A DNA stretch of 38,732 nucleotides from Flammeovirga sp. OC4 (GTDB lineage Bacteria; Bacteroidota; Bacteroidia; Cytophagales; Flammeovirgaceae). Within the stretch, counting starts at the first letter, position 1. The number at the start of each line of letters is the position of its first letter. The notes under the pieces were generated by a model. It saw nothing but the letters and a program-made list of their open reading frames with translations. It had not been told where the DNA came from and searched no databases. A program made the position numbers and the translations under genes. Shown piece by piece: positions 8,892 to 19,100 of this stretch. Location of the stretch: assembly GCF_000812565.1 (NCBI RefSeq), contig NZ_JTAM01000039.1, forward strand, positions 1 through 38,732, written 5' to 3'.

Positions 8892-10311
8892 AAAGTTATA
8901 TATCAACGGAGAATTTGTAAATGGAGCTACTAACGCAACTACTTTTGCAACTTGTCCTCATGATCAACAGCCAATTTGTGAAGTAGCACAGGCGACAAAA
9001 GAAGATACAGAATTTGCGTTACAATCTGCACATGAAGGGTTCTTGGTATGGTCTAAGTTACCATTAGAAGAACGTCTGGATTGGATCGATAAACTACGCA
9101 ATAAAATTATAGAAAATGGGGACCTTTTAAGAGAAGCCGTTTGTCATGAAATGGGCAAAACATGGGATGCTTCAGTAGAGGACCTTACAAGTATTACGGA
9201 TTCATTAGCATTTTACAGTCATGAAATGAGAGTGAAGTCGGAGTTTGAAATCGAGGATCGTCAAGGAACGCATACGCATAGAATGGTCTACCAACCTTTG
9301 GGTGTAGTGACGGCTTTTCTAGCTTGGAACTTCCCTTTGCTGAACCTTGGTTTTAAACTTGGACCTGCACTAGCAGCAGGAAACTCAATTATCATTAAAG
9401 CCTCAGAGTCTTCATGCATTTCTTCTTTAATGATTGCTGAATTTGCCCACCAAATCAACTTCCCTAAAGGTGTGATTACGGTATTGTGTGGTAATCGTCA
9501 AAATGTAGGTATTCCATTGTGTGAGAGTACTATACCGAAGTTGGTAACGATGATTGGTTCTACCTTTACAGCTCAGAAACTGATTGAGCAATCGGTGAAG
9601 ACTTCCATCAAAAGATATTCAATGGAATGTGGGGGTAATGCTCCATTTATTCTTTTTGAAGATGGTAATATGGAGGATGCATTAGGAATCACAAAGGCGA
9701 TCAAATTTGGCGGAAATGCAGGTCAAGTGTGTGTGGCCCCTAACCGTTTTTACATTCACGAAAGTGTGTATGATCAGTTCCTTTTACAGTTGGTTGAAGC
9801 AGCGAAAGGTACCAAATTAGGTTTCTTCAAAGAGCAAGGTATCAATATGGGACCTTTGGCGAATGCCGCTCAAATTGAATCGGTTTCAAGCTTTGTCAAC
9901 CAATGTGTAGAACAAGGAGGAAAGATCCTTACAGGAGGTAAAAAAGTAGAAGGAGAAGGCTGCTATTTTGAGCCAACAGTGATTGAATTGGACAACCACA
10001 AAGCAGACATTCTTCAGCATGAGGTATTTGGTCCTGTATGTGTCATCATGAAGTTCTCTACGCTGGAGGAAGTTCTTGAATACGCCAATGACTCCACTGC
10101 CGGTTTGGCTTCTTATGTTTTCTCAGAAAATGAGGAAATCTTAGAAACTGTAGCGATGGCATTGGAATTTGGAGAAGTGCAACAGAATGGGGTAAAATAT
10201 GATATCAATCTTCCACACCTTGGTGTAAAGAATAGTGGTATCAGTATGGACTGTTCGAAGTTTGCATTGGATGACTATTTGGTTTTAAAACGAATCAGTA
10301 AAAAAATATAA
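8848..10311 (+). CDS. NAD(P)-dependent aldehyde dehydrogenase, probable 3,6-anhydro-D-galactose dehydrogenase
   Basis: 487 residues, full-length ALDH superfamily. Visible catalytic residues are N161 (AWNFP), K184 (IIIKASE), E260 (MECGGNAP) and nucleophile C295 (GQVCVAPNR). The probable reaction is oxidation of the aldehyde group of 3,6-anhydro-D-galactose to the anhydrogalactonate (DauA role), giving the substrate of the cycloisomerase encoded just upstream. Succinate-semialdehyde dehydrogenase would be the generic call from sequence alone. The ATG at 8848 lies inside the preceding gene; a later start would cut into the conserved KLYINGEFV strand, so I keep this one. The kinase gene starts 2 bases after the stop codon. 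Confidence 0.75.
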   Translation: METIVQNKALKFGSKKLYINGEFVNGATNATTFATCPHDQQPICEVAQATKEDTEFALQSAHEGFLVWSKLPLEERLDWIDKLRNKIIENGDLLREAVCHEMGKTWDASVEDLTSITDSLAFYSHEMRVKSEFEIEDRQGTHTHRMVYQPLGVVTAFLAWNFPLLNLGFKLGPALAAGNSIIIKASESSCISSLMIAEFAHQINFPKGVITVLCGNRQNVGIPLCESTIPKLVTMIGSTFTAQKLIEQSVKTSIKRYSMECGGNAPFILFEDGNMEDALGITKAIKFGGNAGQVCVAPNRFYIHESVYDQFLLQLVEAAKGTKLGFFKEQGINMGPLANAAQIESVSSFVNQCVEQGGKILTGGKKVEGEGCYFEPTVIELDNHKADILQHEVFGPVCVIMKFSTLEEVLEYANDSTAGLASYVFSENEEILETVAMALEFGEVQQNGVKYDINLPHLGVKNSGISMDCSKFALDDYLVLKRISKKI

Positions 10312-10313
10312 TC

Positions 10314-11273
10314 ATGAGCTTACCCAAGACATTTATAAGCTGTGATTGGGGAACTTCCAATTTTAGGTTGAGAGTGATTGATACCTCTACCTTGGAGGTG
10401 ATCAAAGAATTTTCTTCAAGTGAAGGCGTAAAGGAAGTGTATCAAAGTTATGTTGCTCAACAGAAGTTGGATAAACACACTTTCTATGCAAATTTCCTAA
10501 AAGAGAAATTGAAGGAAGTAACAGATCTAGCGCAAAAAACGATTGTAGTCGCTTCTGGTATGGTGTCTTCCTCAATGGGTATGTATGAGTTGGATTACAC
10601 CTCAATGCCTTTTTCTTCAACTGGAGAGGAGTTATTCAGTAAAATGGTCACTATCTCTGAGGACCTTTCTCTTTTGATTATCTCTGGTGTGAAACAAGAA
10701 GATAATGTGATGAGAGGAGAGGAAATTCAAGCACTTGGTTTAACAGCCTATTTAGAAGGAATTGAAGCAGGCGTATTATTACTACCTGGTACGCACAGTA
10801 AACACCTGACATTTAAGGAAAATACTTTTCACCTATTTGACACTTTTATGACAGGAGAAATGTTCGATATGTTGAGTAAGCATAGCATCCTTTCGAATTC
10901 AATAGCCAAAGGACCTTTAACTGAAAACACTGAGAAGGCTTTTAGAGAAGGGGTAAGAAAAGCCATGGTTGAAGGGGTGAGCAAAAACTTATTTAAAGTT
11001 CGAGCGAAGTCACTTTTGGAGAATAGAGATAAAGTAGAAAGCTATTATTATCTCAGCGGACTATTGATTGGAGATGAACTTTCTTATTTGAAAGCACAAA
11101 ACCAAAAAGTATGCGTAGCTGCGTCTGGCTTGCTTAACCGTCTTTATCAGATGGCATTGGAAGAAGTGATACATGATCGTGAAAGGTTATTCTTTTTTAA
11201 TGAAGATATTCTTGAAAAAGCATTATTAACTGGACAGAAAAAAATATTAGAACAACAACATGAGTGTGTGTAA
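10314..11273 (+). CDS. dgoK: 2-keto-3-deoxy-galactonate kinase (DgoK family)
   Basis: 319 residues, close to the usual length. It begins with the phosphate-binding motif FISCDWGTSNFRLRV typical of DgoK, followed by GMVSSSMGMYELDY, LLPGTHSKH and a TFMTGEMFDML block. It phosphorylates 2-keto-3-deoxy-D-galactonate at O6 using ATP. This enzyme indicates the D-series (carrageenan) route; agar-derived L-anhydrogalactose usually goes through a dehydrogenase step to KDG, and no such gene is seen here. It is packed between the dehydrogenase (2-base gap) and the aldolase (14-base overlap). Confidence 0.85.
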   Translation: MSLPKTFISCDWGTSNFRLRVIDTSTLEVIKEFSSSEGVKEVYQSYVAQQKLDKHTFYANFLKEKLKEVTDLAQKTIVVASGMVSSSMGMYELDYTSMPFSSTGEELFSKMVTISEDLSLLIISGVKQEDNVMRGEEIQALGLTAYLEGIEAGVLLLPGTHSKHLTFKENTFHLFDTFMTGEMFDMLSKHSILSNSIAKGPLTENTEKAFREGVRKAMVEGVSKNLFKVRAKSLLENRDKVESYYYLSGLLIGDELSYLKAQNQKVCVAASGLLNRLYQMALEEVIHDRERLFFFNEDILEKALLTGQKKILEQQHECV

Positions 11274-11901
11274 GATAAAGGAGTTTTCATGGACACAATT
11301 TCATGAAACTCCTATTGTGGGGATTCTAAGAGGTATAGATGAAGCCACTTTAAATCGAATTATACCTATCTATATTCAAGCAGGCTTAAGTACTATTGAG
11401 GTGACACTCAATACACCTAATGCTTTGGAGTTTATTCAAAAACTTATAGCATTATATCCTGATTTAAATGTAGGAGCCGGAACGGTTTGTAATGAGTCTG
11501 ACTTGGAAAAGGCATTGGAAGCAGGTTCACAATTTATTGTGACTCCAATTGTAGATCAAGCAGTCATCTCGAAATGTAAAAAGCTTGGAGTACCAATTTT
11601 TGTAGGAGCCTTAACTCCAACAGAAATTTATACTGCATGGACAGCGGGAGCTTCCGCAGTAAAAATATTCCCTTGCTCACAGTTCGGTGCTAACTATATC
11701 AAAGATATCAAAGCACCTTTAAATGAAATCAAAGTATTACCTACTGGAGGAGTGGATAGTAATAACATTCAATCATTTTTCAAAGCAGGTGCTTACGGTG
11801 TGGGTATGGGAGGTTCTTTGTTTCCGAAAGATTTACTTGCCGAGGGACAAGAAGAAAAGTTACTTTCTCATTTCATGAAATTGAAGAGTACTTTTCAATA
11901 G
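11260..11901 (+). CDS. 2-keto-3-deoxy-6-phosphogalactonate/-gluconate aldolase (KDPG aldolase family)
   Basis: 213 residues, a class I aldolase barrel. It shows catalytic E47 (in IEVTLNTP), the phosphate-site strand VGAGTV, the TGGV loop and Schiff-base lysine K135 (VKIFPCS). It would split the phosphorylated ketodeoxy sugar acid into pyruvate and glyceraldehyde 3-phosphate, completing the pathway of the four preceding genes. Sequence alone does not tell the galacto from the gluco epimer; the upstream DgoK-type kinase favours galacto (DauD role). The start codon lies inside the kinase gene. Confidence 0.85.
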   Translation: MSVCKIKEFSWTQFHETPIVGILRGIDEATLNRIIPIYIQAGLSTIEVTLNTPNALEFIQKLIALYPDLNVGAGTVCNESDLEKALEAGSQFIVTPIVDQAVISKCKKLGVPIFVGALTPTEIYTAWTAGASAVKIFPCSQFGANYIKDIKAPLNEIKVLPTGGVDSNNIQSFFKAGAYGVGMGGSLFPKDLLAEGQEEKLLSHFMKLKSTFQ

Positions 11902-12259
11902 GAATTGAGAGAGAATAAAATATTTGTGATGCGATAAAAGCAATTGGGCTATTCGAGCTCTTTTTGTCTAAACGCAGTCTTTTGATTTATGATTATATTC
12001 ATTTTGAATATGCCATAGTCTGGTGATCAAAGGCTGTCTTACAAGAAGATGCTAGTATAGCCCTGTTTTTTACATTATTCATAATCAGTAAATTGTTCTA
12101 CTAATCCTTGAAATTAGCAAACTCTCCAAATAACAATAAATAAAATAAAAATGAATGATTAAAGAACAATTTTCATTGCATATAAATGACAACATAAAGA
12201 AAAGATATATTTATGATAGAATGATTTTTACGTTATTTTTTAATCTTGTGTAAACCAAT
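11902..12259 (+). other. Gene-free AT-rich stretch after the aldolase gene
   Basis: No coding signal. A weak hairpin GGGCT-ATTCG-AGCTC followed by five T (11946-11965) is the best candidate terminator of the catabolic operon. The rest is AT-rich up to the edge of repeat copy C. Confidence 0.35.
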
Positions 12260-12669
12260 ACGTTGTAAACTAAATTTTCGTTGACTTTTAATCAACCTTT
12301 CTACAAACATTTATAGGCTCTACTTTCAAGCTTCTTTCTTCTTCATTTTTCCATTGATGAAAAACGAAGCAAAAAATCTAGGCTTAGAAGTCAAAAGCTA
12401 AATTCCATTCCTCTCGCCTATTGAAAGGGGAACTCGATCAAAACTTCATCGTTTTGAGATGCTCAAACAAGAAAATCATTTTTAACGGCTCAATTTATGA
12501 AATTCTTAACGCTTTTCCCTTCAATGCTAGGGGGAAAACTACCAAACTAAAATGGTAGAAAACTCAATGGCGCGAATGTTAAGCGTCAGCGTCATTCGTG
12601 TCCTTCAGATCATCAGAAATCTCCTGATTTCTAAACAATATAAATAACGACAACTTAGTTTACAATGTG
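12260..12669 (-). repeat. Dispersed hairpin repeat, copy C (410 bp, inverted, near full length)
   Basis: Reverse complement of copies A and B. The termini are GTTGTAAACTAAATTTTCG on the left and CTTAGTTTACAATGTG on the right. It contains the AGAAATC/GATTTCT hairpin, the CGAATG/CATTCG hairpin (12573-12578 with 12593-12598) and the CTTC..GAAG arm. In the middle, a different inverted repeat (TCAAAAC/GTTTTGA) replaces the AAATGATTTT pair of copy B. With A and B it brackets the anhydrogalactose gene cluster. Confidence 0.85.
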
Positions 12670-13003
12670 CTTAGTAGCTACACCCAAATATTTCAATTAT
12701 CTCAAAAAGGATTTTTAATTTTTCATATTGAAATAATAAATAAAAGAGGAGTAGTGATTTGAATAATATAGGGGGTGAAATTTAATATTAACAACTTACC
12801 TCCCTCATTAACTGTACATAAAAGATTAGGTTTGATGCTGCAAATTATTGGAGATGCTGAAATAAATAAACTGAAATTAACTATTGTATGAAATGAATAA
12901 ATTGATCTCATCTGACTATTCTATGGTAATTTTATGTTTACCAGTATTCACTCCTATTTTTAAAACAAGTTTTGGAACATCAGAACTATCTACTATTTAT
13001 TAA
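12670..13003 (+). other. Gene-free stretch between repeat C and the small secreted protein
   Basis: AT-rich. A 62-codon minus-strand frame is present but has unlikely composition and no family resemblance. Nothing else recognisable. Confidence 0.4.
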
Positions 13004-13489
13004 ATGAAAAAAATAATTATCGCATTTCTCTTATTATTAAGTGCTTTGAAAATGTTCGGACAAGAACAGCCCATCACTTACATAAATTTACATTTTTCTC
13101 ATTCTTTGAGAATTCCCTACAAAACGGTTGATATAGAAGTTGTGAAAAGAAAGTCAGAAGTTGTGCTTTTTTTGACTTCAAAACCTGCAAATGAAGATAG
13201 TAAATGGGACTATTCTAATAAATCTGAAGAGTATAAGATTTCTGATCAAGAGTTTAATAACCTTTTGGATCAATTAGAAAAAATAAATACTAAAGATATC
13301 GCTCAGCATTTTGGGGAATTTACTCTAGATAGTTATTCGACTACCATAACATTTGGTGGGATTTCAAACAAGATTTCTTATACATTGGGCAGTTTAATAA
13401 AAGAGGAAGATTCGTCTTTAAAATATTACATGTCTTTGTGTAAAGACCTTTTAGTTTTAGCACAATTGGACCCTGATGAAATTCTTTAA
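13004..13489 (+). CDS. Small secreted protein of unknown function
   Basis: 161 residues. A clear signal peptide (MKKIIIAFLLLLSALKMFG/QEQ) suggests export. The mature part alternates beta-strand-like and charged segments, has a single cysteine near the end and lacks motifs I recognise. It has its own hairpin terminator and no close neighbour on either side, so it is probably monocistronic. I do not assign a function. Confidence 0.65.
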   Translation: MKKIIIAFLLLLSALKMFGQEQPITYINLHFSHSLRIPYKTVDIEVVKRKSEVVLFLTSKPANEDSKWDYSNKSEEYKISDQEFNNLLDQLEKINTKDIAQHFGEFTLDSYSTTITFGGISNKISYTLGSLIKEEDSSLKYYMSLCKDLLVLAQLDPDEIL

Positions 13490-13532
13490 GAAATTATATT
13501 TCATCAATATCATTTGACAAGGAATTAATGTG

Positions 13533-13574
13533 GCAGTAAAATGCAGAGAATAATAATAGCATTTTACTGCTTTT
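13533..13574 (+). terminator. Terminator after the small secreted protein
   Basis: Perfect 12-bp stem GCAGTAAAATGC/GCATTTTACTGC (13533-13544 with 13559-13570) and TTTT. Confidence 0.75.
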
Positions 13575-13787
13575 CAGTACATCTTACTTTATATTTACCC
13601 CAATAGGCACTTTACCTATTTCAATGAAATAAGAATTTTTCGCATGCGTTGGAGTGGATACCTTCCTACCTTTGTAAGGTAATTATAACGCTCTCAATCA
13701 CTCTATCAAGTTTCTATTATTAATCCAGAAGGAAAAGATGAATGTAGATTGAAGATCAAACCATTTTTAACCTTAAAAATAAAGAAA

Positions 13788-14585
13788 ATGAATAAATTAA
13801 TTGTTTCTGTCTTTGACAATCAATCAAAAGCTTTTGAAGGTCTATCTGCTTTAAAGGAGTTAAATAACAATGGAGATATAAGTTTATATGCATCGACCGT
13901 GATCAGTAAAAATGACGAAGGAGAGATTACTGTAAACGAAAGTTCCGATCAAGGCCCAATAGGTACGGGGGTAGGAATGTTAACCGGAGCTTTTATTGGT
14001 TTGTTTGGAGGCCCTATTGGAATGGTAGCAGGAGCAATGGCAGGTTCACTAGGAGGTCTAATTTATGACTTTGATAAAGCAGGAGTCGATACCACTTTTA
14101 TAGAAAAAGTATCAGAGGCGTTAGAGAGTGGCAAGACGGCCATTATTGCTGATATTGAAGAGGGATGGAATGCTCCTTTGGATACTAAAATGAAAGAATT
14201 AGGGGGGATTTTATTTAGAAGAAATAGGGCAGAGGTAGCTGAAGAGCAGTTTAACCGTGAAGCGGATGCTATTCAAGCAGAATTAGATGATTTGGAACAT
14301 GAATTAGAGGTAGCTTCAGAAGCATCAAAAGAAAGTATTCATCAACAAATCAAAAATGTCAAAAAGAAAGCCGTGCTTTTAGAAGACGTTATTAATCAGA
14401 AAATTATAGATCTGAAAATTGAAACAGAAGCCAAAGCGAGTGAGTTGCAAAAACAATTGGGTAAAGCCAATGAAAATAAAAAGAAGAAGATCAATAAGCG
14501 TAAGGATGATTTAGAACTAAAATTCAATAAAAGTTTGAATAAGCTTTCTGAGGCATCTGAAAAGCTGACAAAATATATTTCATAG
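13788..14585 (+). CDS. DUF1269-like protein with glycine-rich membrane segment and long coiled-coil tail
   Basis: 265 residues from the ATG at 13788; an in-frame TTG at 13749 is possible but less likely, because the family start MNKLIVSVFDNQSKAFEGL fits the ATG. The N-terminal half matches DUF1269-type proteins: a small alpha/beta domain, then a Gly-rich hydrophobic hairpin (GPIGTGVGMLTGAFIGLFGG...MAGSLGG), then IIADIEEGWNAPLD. The C-terminal 110 residues are highly charged heptad-like helix, rich in Glu and Lys, that should form a coiled coil, longer than I expect for the family. It may sit at the membrane in a stress response; that is family-level guesswork. A terminator follows directly. 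Confidence 0.7.
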   Translation: MNKLIVSVFDNQSKAFEGLSALKELNNNGDISLYASTVISKNDEGEITVNESSDQGPIGTGVGMLTGAFIGLFGGPIGMVAGAMAGSLGGLIYDFDKAGVDTTFIEKVSEALESGKTAIIADIEEGWNAPLDTKMKELGGILFRRNRAEVAEEQFNREADAIQAELDDLEHELEVASEASKESIHQQIKNVKKKAVLLEDVINQKIIDLKIETEAKASELQKQLGKANENKKKKINKRKDDLELKFNKSLNKLSEASEKLTKYIS

Positions 14586-14624
14586 TTTATAATGTACTTA
14601 CTATAATTAGTTATTAAAAGGTTG

Positions 14625-14657
14625 AAGCGTGTTGGATTTTATCCAGCATGCTTTTTT
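14625..14657 (+). terminator. Terminator after the DUF1269-like gene
   Basis: 12-bp stem with two G-T wobbles (14625-14636 with 14642-14653), 5-base loop, T run. Confidence 0.75.
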
Positions 14658-14804
14658 GTATTTTAAAAAGGTAGACCAAAAGCTGGAAAAGGGATTGATC
14701 CATCAATTTTAGAAAACTTAAGGGAGAGTAGATGGTCATAGTGGTGAGGTAGTGGTATAAACTTTGGAGGTTTGCAGTATTACCCCAATAAAATAATGAC
14801 CCTG

Positions 14805-14821
14805 CGTTTTATCATAAAACG
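14805..14821. promoter_or_regulatory. Perfect 8-1-8 palindrome upstream of the GNAT-like gene
   Basis: CGTTTTAT-C-ATAAAACG. It lies in the 334-base gap before 14988 and has no T run, so it looks more like an operator for a dimeric regulator than a terminator. No regulator gene is adjacent. Confidence 0.35.
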
Positions 14822-14987
14822 TCATTAAATCTTAAAATACCTTTAGATTATGATTCTAAACTTTAGAAATGTAAAAAATAACAATATTTTTGCTACGTTA
14901 ATTTTTTGAGTCGAATGAAAACAAAATAGTATTTTGAATGGAGACGAGTTCGCTTCAATGCATTCCTAATACACCAAGATATACCGA

Positions 14988-16082
14988 ATGAAAGATATAG
15001 TAACTCAAGCAGGTTCCATAAGTTTAGAGTTGACGGACGAGTTGACAGACGATGTAGTAGAAATGTTGGACAACACATTGTGGGGAACTGAAGGCGGAGT
15101 TAGATATACTCACACTGCAACAGAGGAGAACCTTAGATTCACAAAAAAAGCTTATTTCTTAAATCTTAGAAGAGGGGAGAACTTATTGAGTTCTATCACC
15201 TTAATTCACAAATCAACAAAATTTGAAGGAAAAGATGTGGAGACGTATCATATCCGTTATTTTGCATTTGTGAGTTCACTGCAAAGCTCAAAACAAAATC
15301 CTAATAAAAAGAAAAGAAAAAATAGCTTTCTTGATCAACAATTAATCAGCTTCTTCAATACTTATCAAATGCCTGAAAGTAAGGCTAATGGTACTCCTCA
15401 AATTTTCCAAGCTCAGGTAGAAAATGATAACCTGCGTTCCAAGATGTTCACTGAAAAAGTGGGATTCAGAACAATTGGTAAGATGACAACGCTTACATTT
15501 AGTAGAGTAAGTCCATCTTTTCATCCTTCTGTAAGAAGAGCAACAGAGCAGGAAAAACCAAAAGTAATGGCTTTGGCGGATGAGTTTTATAAAGATTATG
15601 CTTTCTATTCATCCGAAAACATGTGTAGAAATAATGATGTTTTTGTGTTGGAGGAAAATGGAGAAATTATAGTAAGTGCTCAAGCCTATAAAGGACATTG
15701 GAAATTCCAACACTTGCCGGGTGCTGAAGGAGTTATTGCAAAATATTTATTACCTTATATTCCATACGCCAATCGACTTTTTAATTTTAAAAATCACAGA
15801 TTTGTAACATTTGAGGGGCTGAATTGGAAGAAAGGACATGAACATAGAATTCAGGACCTAATATCTGCCGTATTAAAAGAATTCAATCATTATGTTTCAT
15901 TCCTTTGGATGGATCCAGAATCGGAGCATTACAGATTGAGTAAAAAACATGTAGATTGGGGCGTGTTGGATCATCTTAACAGTGGTTCAAAATCATCGAT
16001 CATCATCAGGACAGATCAAGAAGATGAATATGAACGATACGCATCACTCGATAAATTCATTTCTAATTTTTATATATTGTAA
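14988..16082 (+). CDS. GNAT-like acyltransferase-fold protein of unknown substrate
   Basis: 364 residues, soluble. Two regions look like GNAT halves: the first (about 1-170) has an acceptor-like RYFAFVSSL strand and a NDNLRSKMFTEKVGFRTIG block like the C-terminal GNAT helix-strand. The second (about 178-364) begins VRRATEQEKPKVMALADEFYKDY and contains DVFVLEENGEIIVSAQ, a typical GNAT strand pair. I do not recognise a specific family. It ends at a terminator, and the SNF2 helicase gene starts 51 bases later, so they are neighbours but probably separate transcripts. Confidence 0.6.
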   Translation: MKDIVTQAGSISLELTDELTDDVVEMLDNTLWGTEGGVRYTHTATEENLRFTKKAYFLNLRRGENLLSSITLIHKSTKFEGKDVETYHIRYFAFVSSLQSSKQNPNKKKRKNSFLDQQLISFFNTYQMPESKANGTPQIFQAQVENDNLRSKMFTEKVGFRTIGKMTTLTFSRVSPSFHPSVRRATEQEKPKVMALADEFYKDYAFYSSENMCRNNDVFVLEENGEIIVSAQAYKGHWKFQHLPGAEGVIAKYLLPYIPYANRLFNFKNHRFVTFEGLNWKKGHEHRIQDLISAVLKEFNHYVSFLWMDPESEHYRLSKKHVDWGVLDHLNSGSKSSIIIRTDQEDEYERYASLDKFISNFYIL

Positions 16083-16106
16083 ACCCAGACTAAACTCTGG
16101 GTTTTT
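16081..16106 (+). terminator. Terminator after the GNAT-like gene
   Basis: Perfect 9-bp stem AAACCCAGA/TCTGGGTTT (16081-16089 with 16096-16104), loop of 6 bases, T run. Its left arm overlaps the last bases of the stop codon. Confidence 0.85.
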
Positions 16107-16133
16107 CTTTGACTAAAAGTAGCTTCATACTCC

Positions 16134-19100
16134 ATGATTTTTTCAATAGATAAATACAACGAATTCACTGAAAAATTTGAAAAATACCCTGAAGACAGCC
16201 AACATAAATACATTATTGTAATGTTAGGTGCTGGTTTGCAAGGGTTGAACAAAACAAGACTAAAGGATTTTCTGAAAGAATTATTACCAAATTTAAAGAC
16301 GGTAGAGTTGACTAAAGAGATCAACGAGGTTCTCCAAGAATTGGTCAAGGAAGAATTTTTTTTTACGATTGAAAATAGAGGAGTAACCTATTATAAAGTG
16401 GATTCGGTGGAGTATTATCTGTCTGTTTTGATAAAAGCAAAAGGATATTTACAGAACGAATTATTTCACAGTGCTTTTAAAAACATTGTATTCGAACAAA
16501 AAAACTATCCAACATTTTGGGGTACTCTAAGTTATAAGCCGGAGTCTGTAATAAGAGATTTTGTAGTACCACTTACATCAAAGTTAAATTATCCTCTTCT
16601 ACTTAGTAATTATTTTAATCCTGAGTTTTCAGATCCTTTAGGAACTTATTCATCAACGTTGTTTTTTGGCTTATATACCTTGTATTCATTTGGATATCTG
16701 GAAGATAATTTGAGTCCAAACTTAAGTGTTGAAATTTGGGATTTTATTTATAAAAGTTCCTATACTGCTTTATTAGATGGTGAGGTGGATGTACACACAT
16801 TATCTACTTTTGAAAAGTACACTTCTAAAATGTACAAGGACGAAGGAGTAATGAAGGCCTTGCTATTGGTGTGTCAAGGGTATACCGATTCTGCGTTGGA
16901 AACGATACAGAATGCGGATAATTTTGATAAAGCCTTTGTGGAACTATATGTAGCTATAGCTTCTAAGGATAAAGAAAAAGTACTGGAAAAGGTATTAAGT
17001 TTTGCTGGAATAGAAAATATTCAGGCGAACTTCAAGAAAAAATCTTCAAAATTTTGGCAAGCATTAAGTGCTGATCAAGAATTGGTCTTAATGCTCTTGG
17101 TCTATCAAAAATACAAACAGCAATCCTTAAGTTTATTAAGAAACAGATACATCTACTTTGACAAAAAATCAAAAGAGGGCTTCCCATCTGCATTTTATTC
17201 GATCTTATTAGAAGCCGTGATTTACCTAAGTACAAACTCTTCGGTGGATGGATTATTATCAGAATATGAACTAGAAGAACACTTACGTTATCATCTTCAC
17301 GAATCCTTAGTCAATGGCTATGGTCCATTGACAATTACATTTACCTATTGGATCTATGGTAAATTATTTGGAGAAAAAAGCTCACTTGACGAGGTGACCT
17401 ATCTTTATTTACAAAATAAAGCCATTGAATTTCAAAAGGGTGGACATCAGTGGTACGCTTCATTGTATGCGAGTGCTGTAGTTGAAAATAGGTCAAGTGA
17501 TGAAGATGTTGATTTGAGTTATTTGATTGATGAAGATCTCTTTCGTTTTGAAGATATTTTAAGTGCAGGTTTTGAAGAAGAATGGGAGTTATTGCTTCAA
17601 AAAATGGGAGCAATAGCGGAGGATTTTCATTTGATTGATAAAAAAGAAAACAAAGGAGTCAAAGAAGGTCGACTCTTATGGGTGGTGTCTGATCATAGGT
17701 TGTATGTGCAACCCATGGAGCAGACCAAGTTGAAGAACGGAAAGTGGAGTAAGCCTAAAAAAGTTTCTGATACTCGTTTATTGAAAAAAGGGGTAAAGGG
17801 GATGTTGGAAATTGATCACGAAATTCTGGACAAAGCCATTCGTACCTATGGAAGAGGATATATGGATTTCGATGTCTTGGAAGTATGGAAACGTTTAGAA
17901 GGACATCCTAATGTTGTTTTAGAATCGGATGATAATGTATCAGTGATTGTTGAAAAACGTCCTTTTGAATTACAAATTGATGAAGCAGGTGAGCATTATC
18001 GTATTTCTTTTGATAAAGACATCAATATCGATTTTCCACTAAAAAGAGAAACCCCTACAAGGGTGATCTATTATAATGTAGATAAAAAAATTAAGTATTG
18101 GGCTGAGAATTTCCCTCAAGAAATCGTCATTCCTAAAAAAGGAAAAAAACAATTAAAAGAGGCAATCACTGCTTTAGGGCAAACGCTGAATATTCACTCC
18201 AATGTGGAAGACATCAGAGAGGAATTGCCCGAAGTGAAAGCAGATCAAACTATTCATGCGTTGCTGACACCCAGGGGAAATAATATCCTGTTGGAAATTT
18301 ATATGAAGCCTTTCAAAACCATTCCTCCGTATGTGACGCCTGCAGCAGGAAAGACGGTATTGGTGGAAGAAGTAGACCGAGTGCGTACAAGAGCAATCCG
18401 AAATTTAGACGAAGAAAAAGCCCTTTTAGAGAAATTCTATTACCAAAGACCTTTCTTAGATAATACCAACGATGGGCATCATGCTTGGGAATTATCCGAT
18501 AGGGAAGAAACCTTGAATGCTTTACAAGAATTGCAGTTTGGCGATATAAAACCGGTGGTAGAATGGCCAAAAGGTGTTCGTTTTAAACTACTTTCAAAAG
18601 TTGGAGGTGAAAATATCACCATGAATATTCAGTCCAAAAAGCGAGATTGGTTTGCCGTTTCAGGTGAAGTGAAGGTAAATGAAGAAGTGATTGTTTCTCT
18701 TGAGTCATTATTAAAAGCCTTTAAAAACGATCCGAACAGCAGTTATGTAGAAATTGAAAAAGATCAGTTCATAGCGTTGACTGATTCTTTAAGAAAACAA
18801 TTGGCGACACTGACAAGTGTAGCTGTAGAAGATAAATTAGATTTTAAAGTTCACCGTTTATCCTCTTATGGAGCACTGAATGCCTTGACTAATGAGGCAT
18901 TAGTTAGAAGTGATAAATCATGGCAAACGTTGCAGGAGCAAATCAATACTGCTTCTGAAACTACTTATGCAGTACCTAACACACTACAAGCAACATTAAG
19001 AGATTATCAAGTAGAAGGATATCAATGGTTATCTCAATTGGCTTCTTGGGGTGGAGGTGCTTGTTTGGCTGATGATATGGGATTAGGTAAAACCTTACAA

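Noticed and set aside
4569-11901. Agar-type (3,6-anhydro-L-galactose) pathway
   Set aside because: The DgoK-type kinase feeds directly into the aldolase and no ketodeoxygalactonate dehydrogenase is present; the GH16 also resembles kappa-carrageenase. Not fully excluded.
12723-12911. 62-codon minus-strand ORF
   Set aside because: Ile/Ser-rich low-information translation in a gene-free AT-rich gap; no ribosome site or homology seen.
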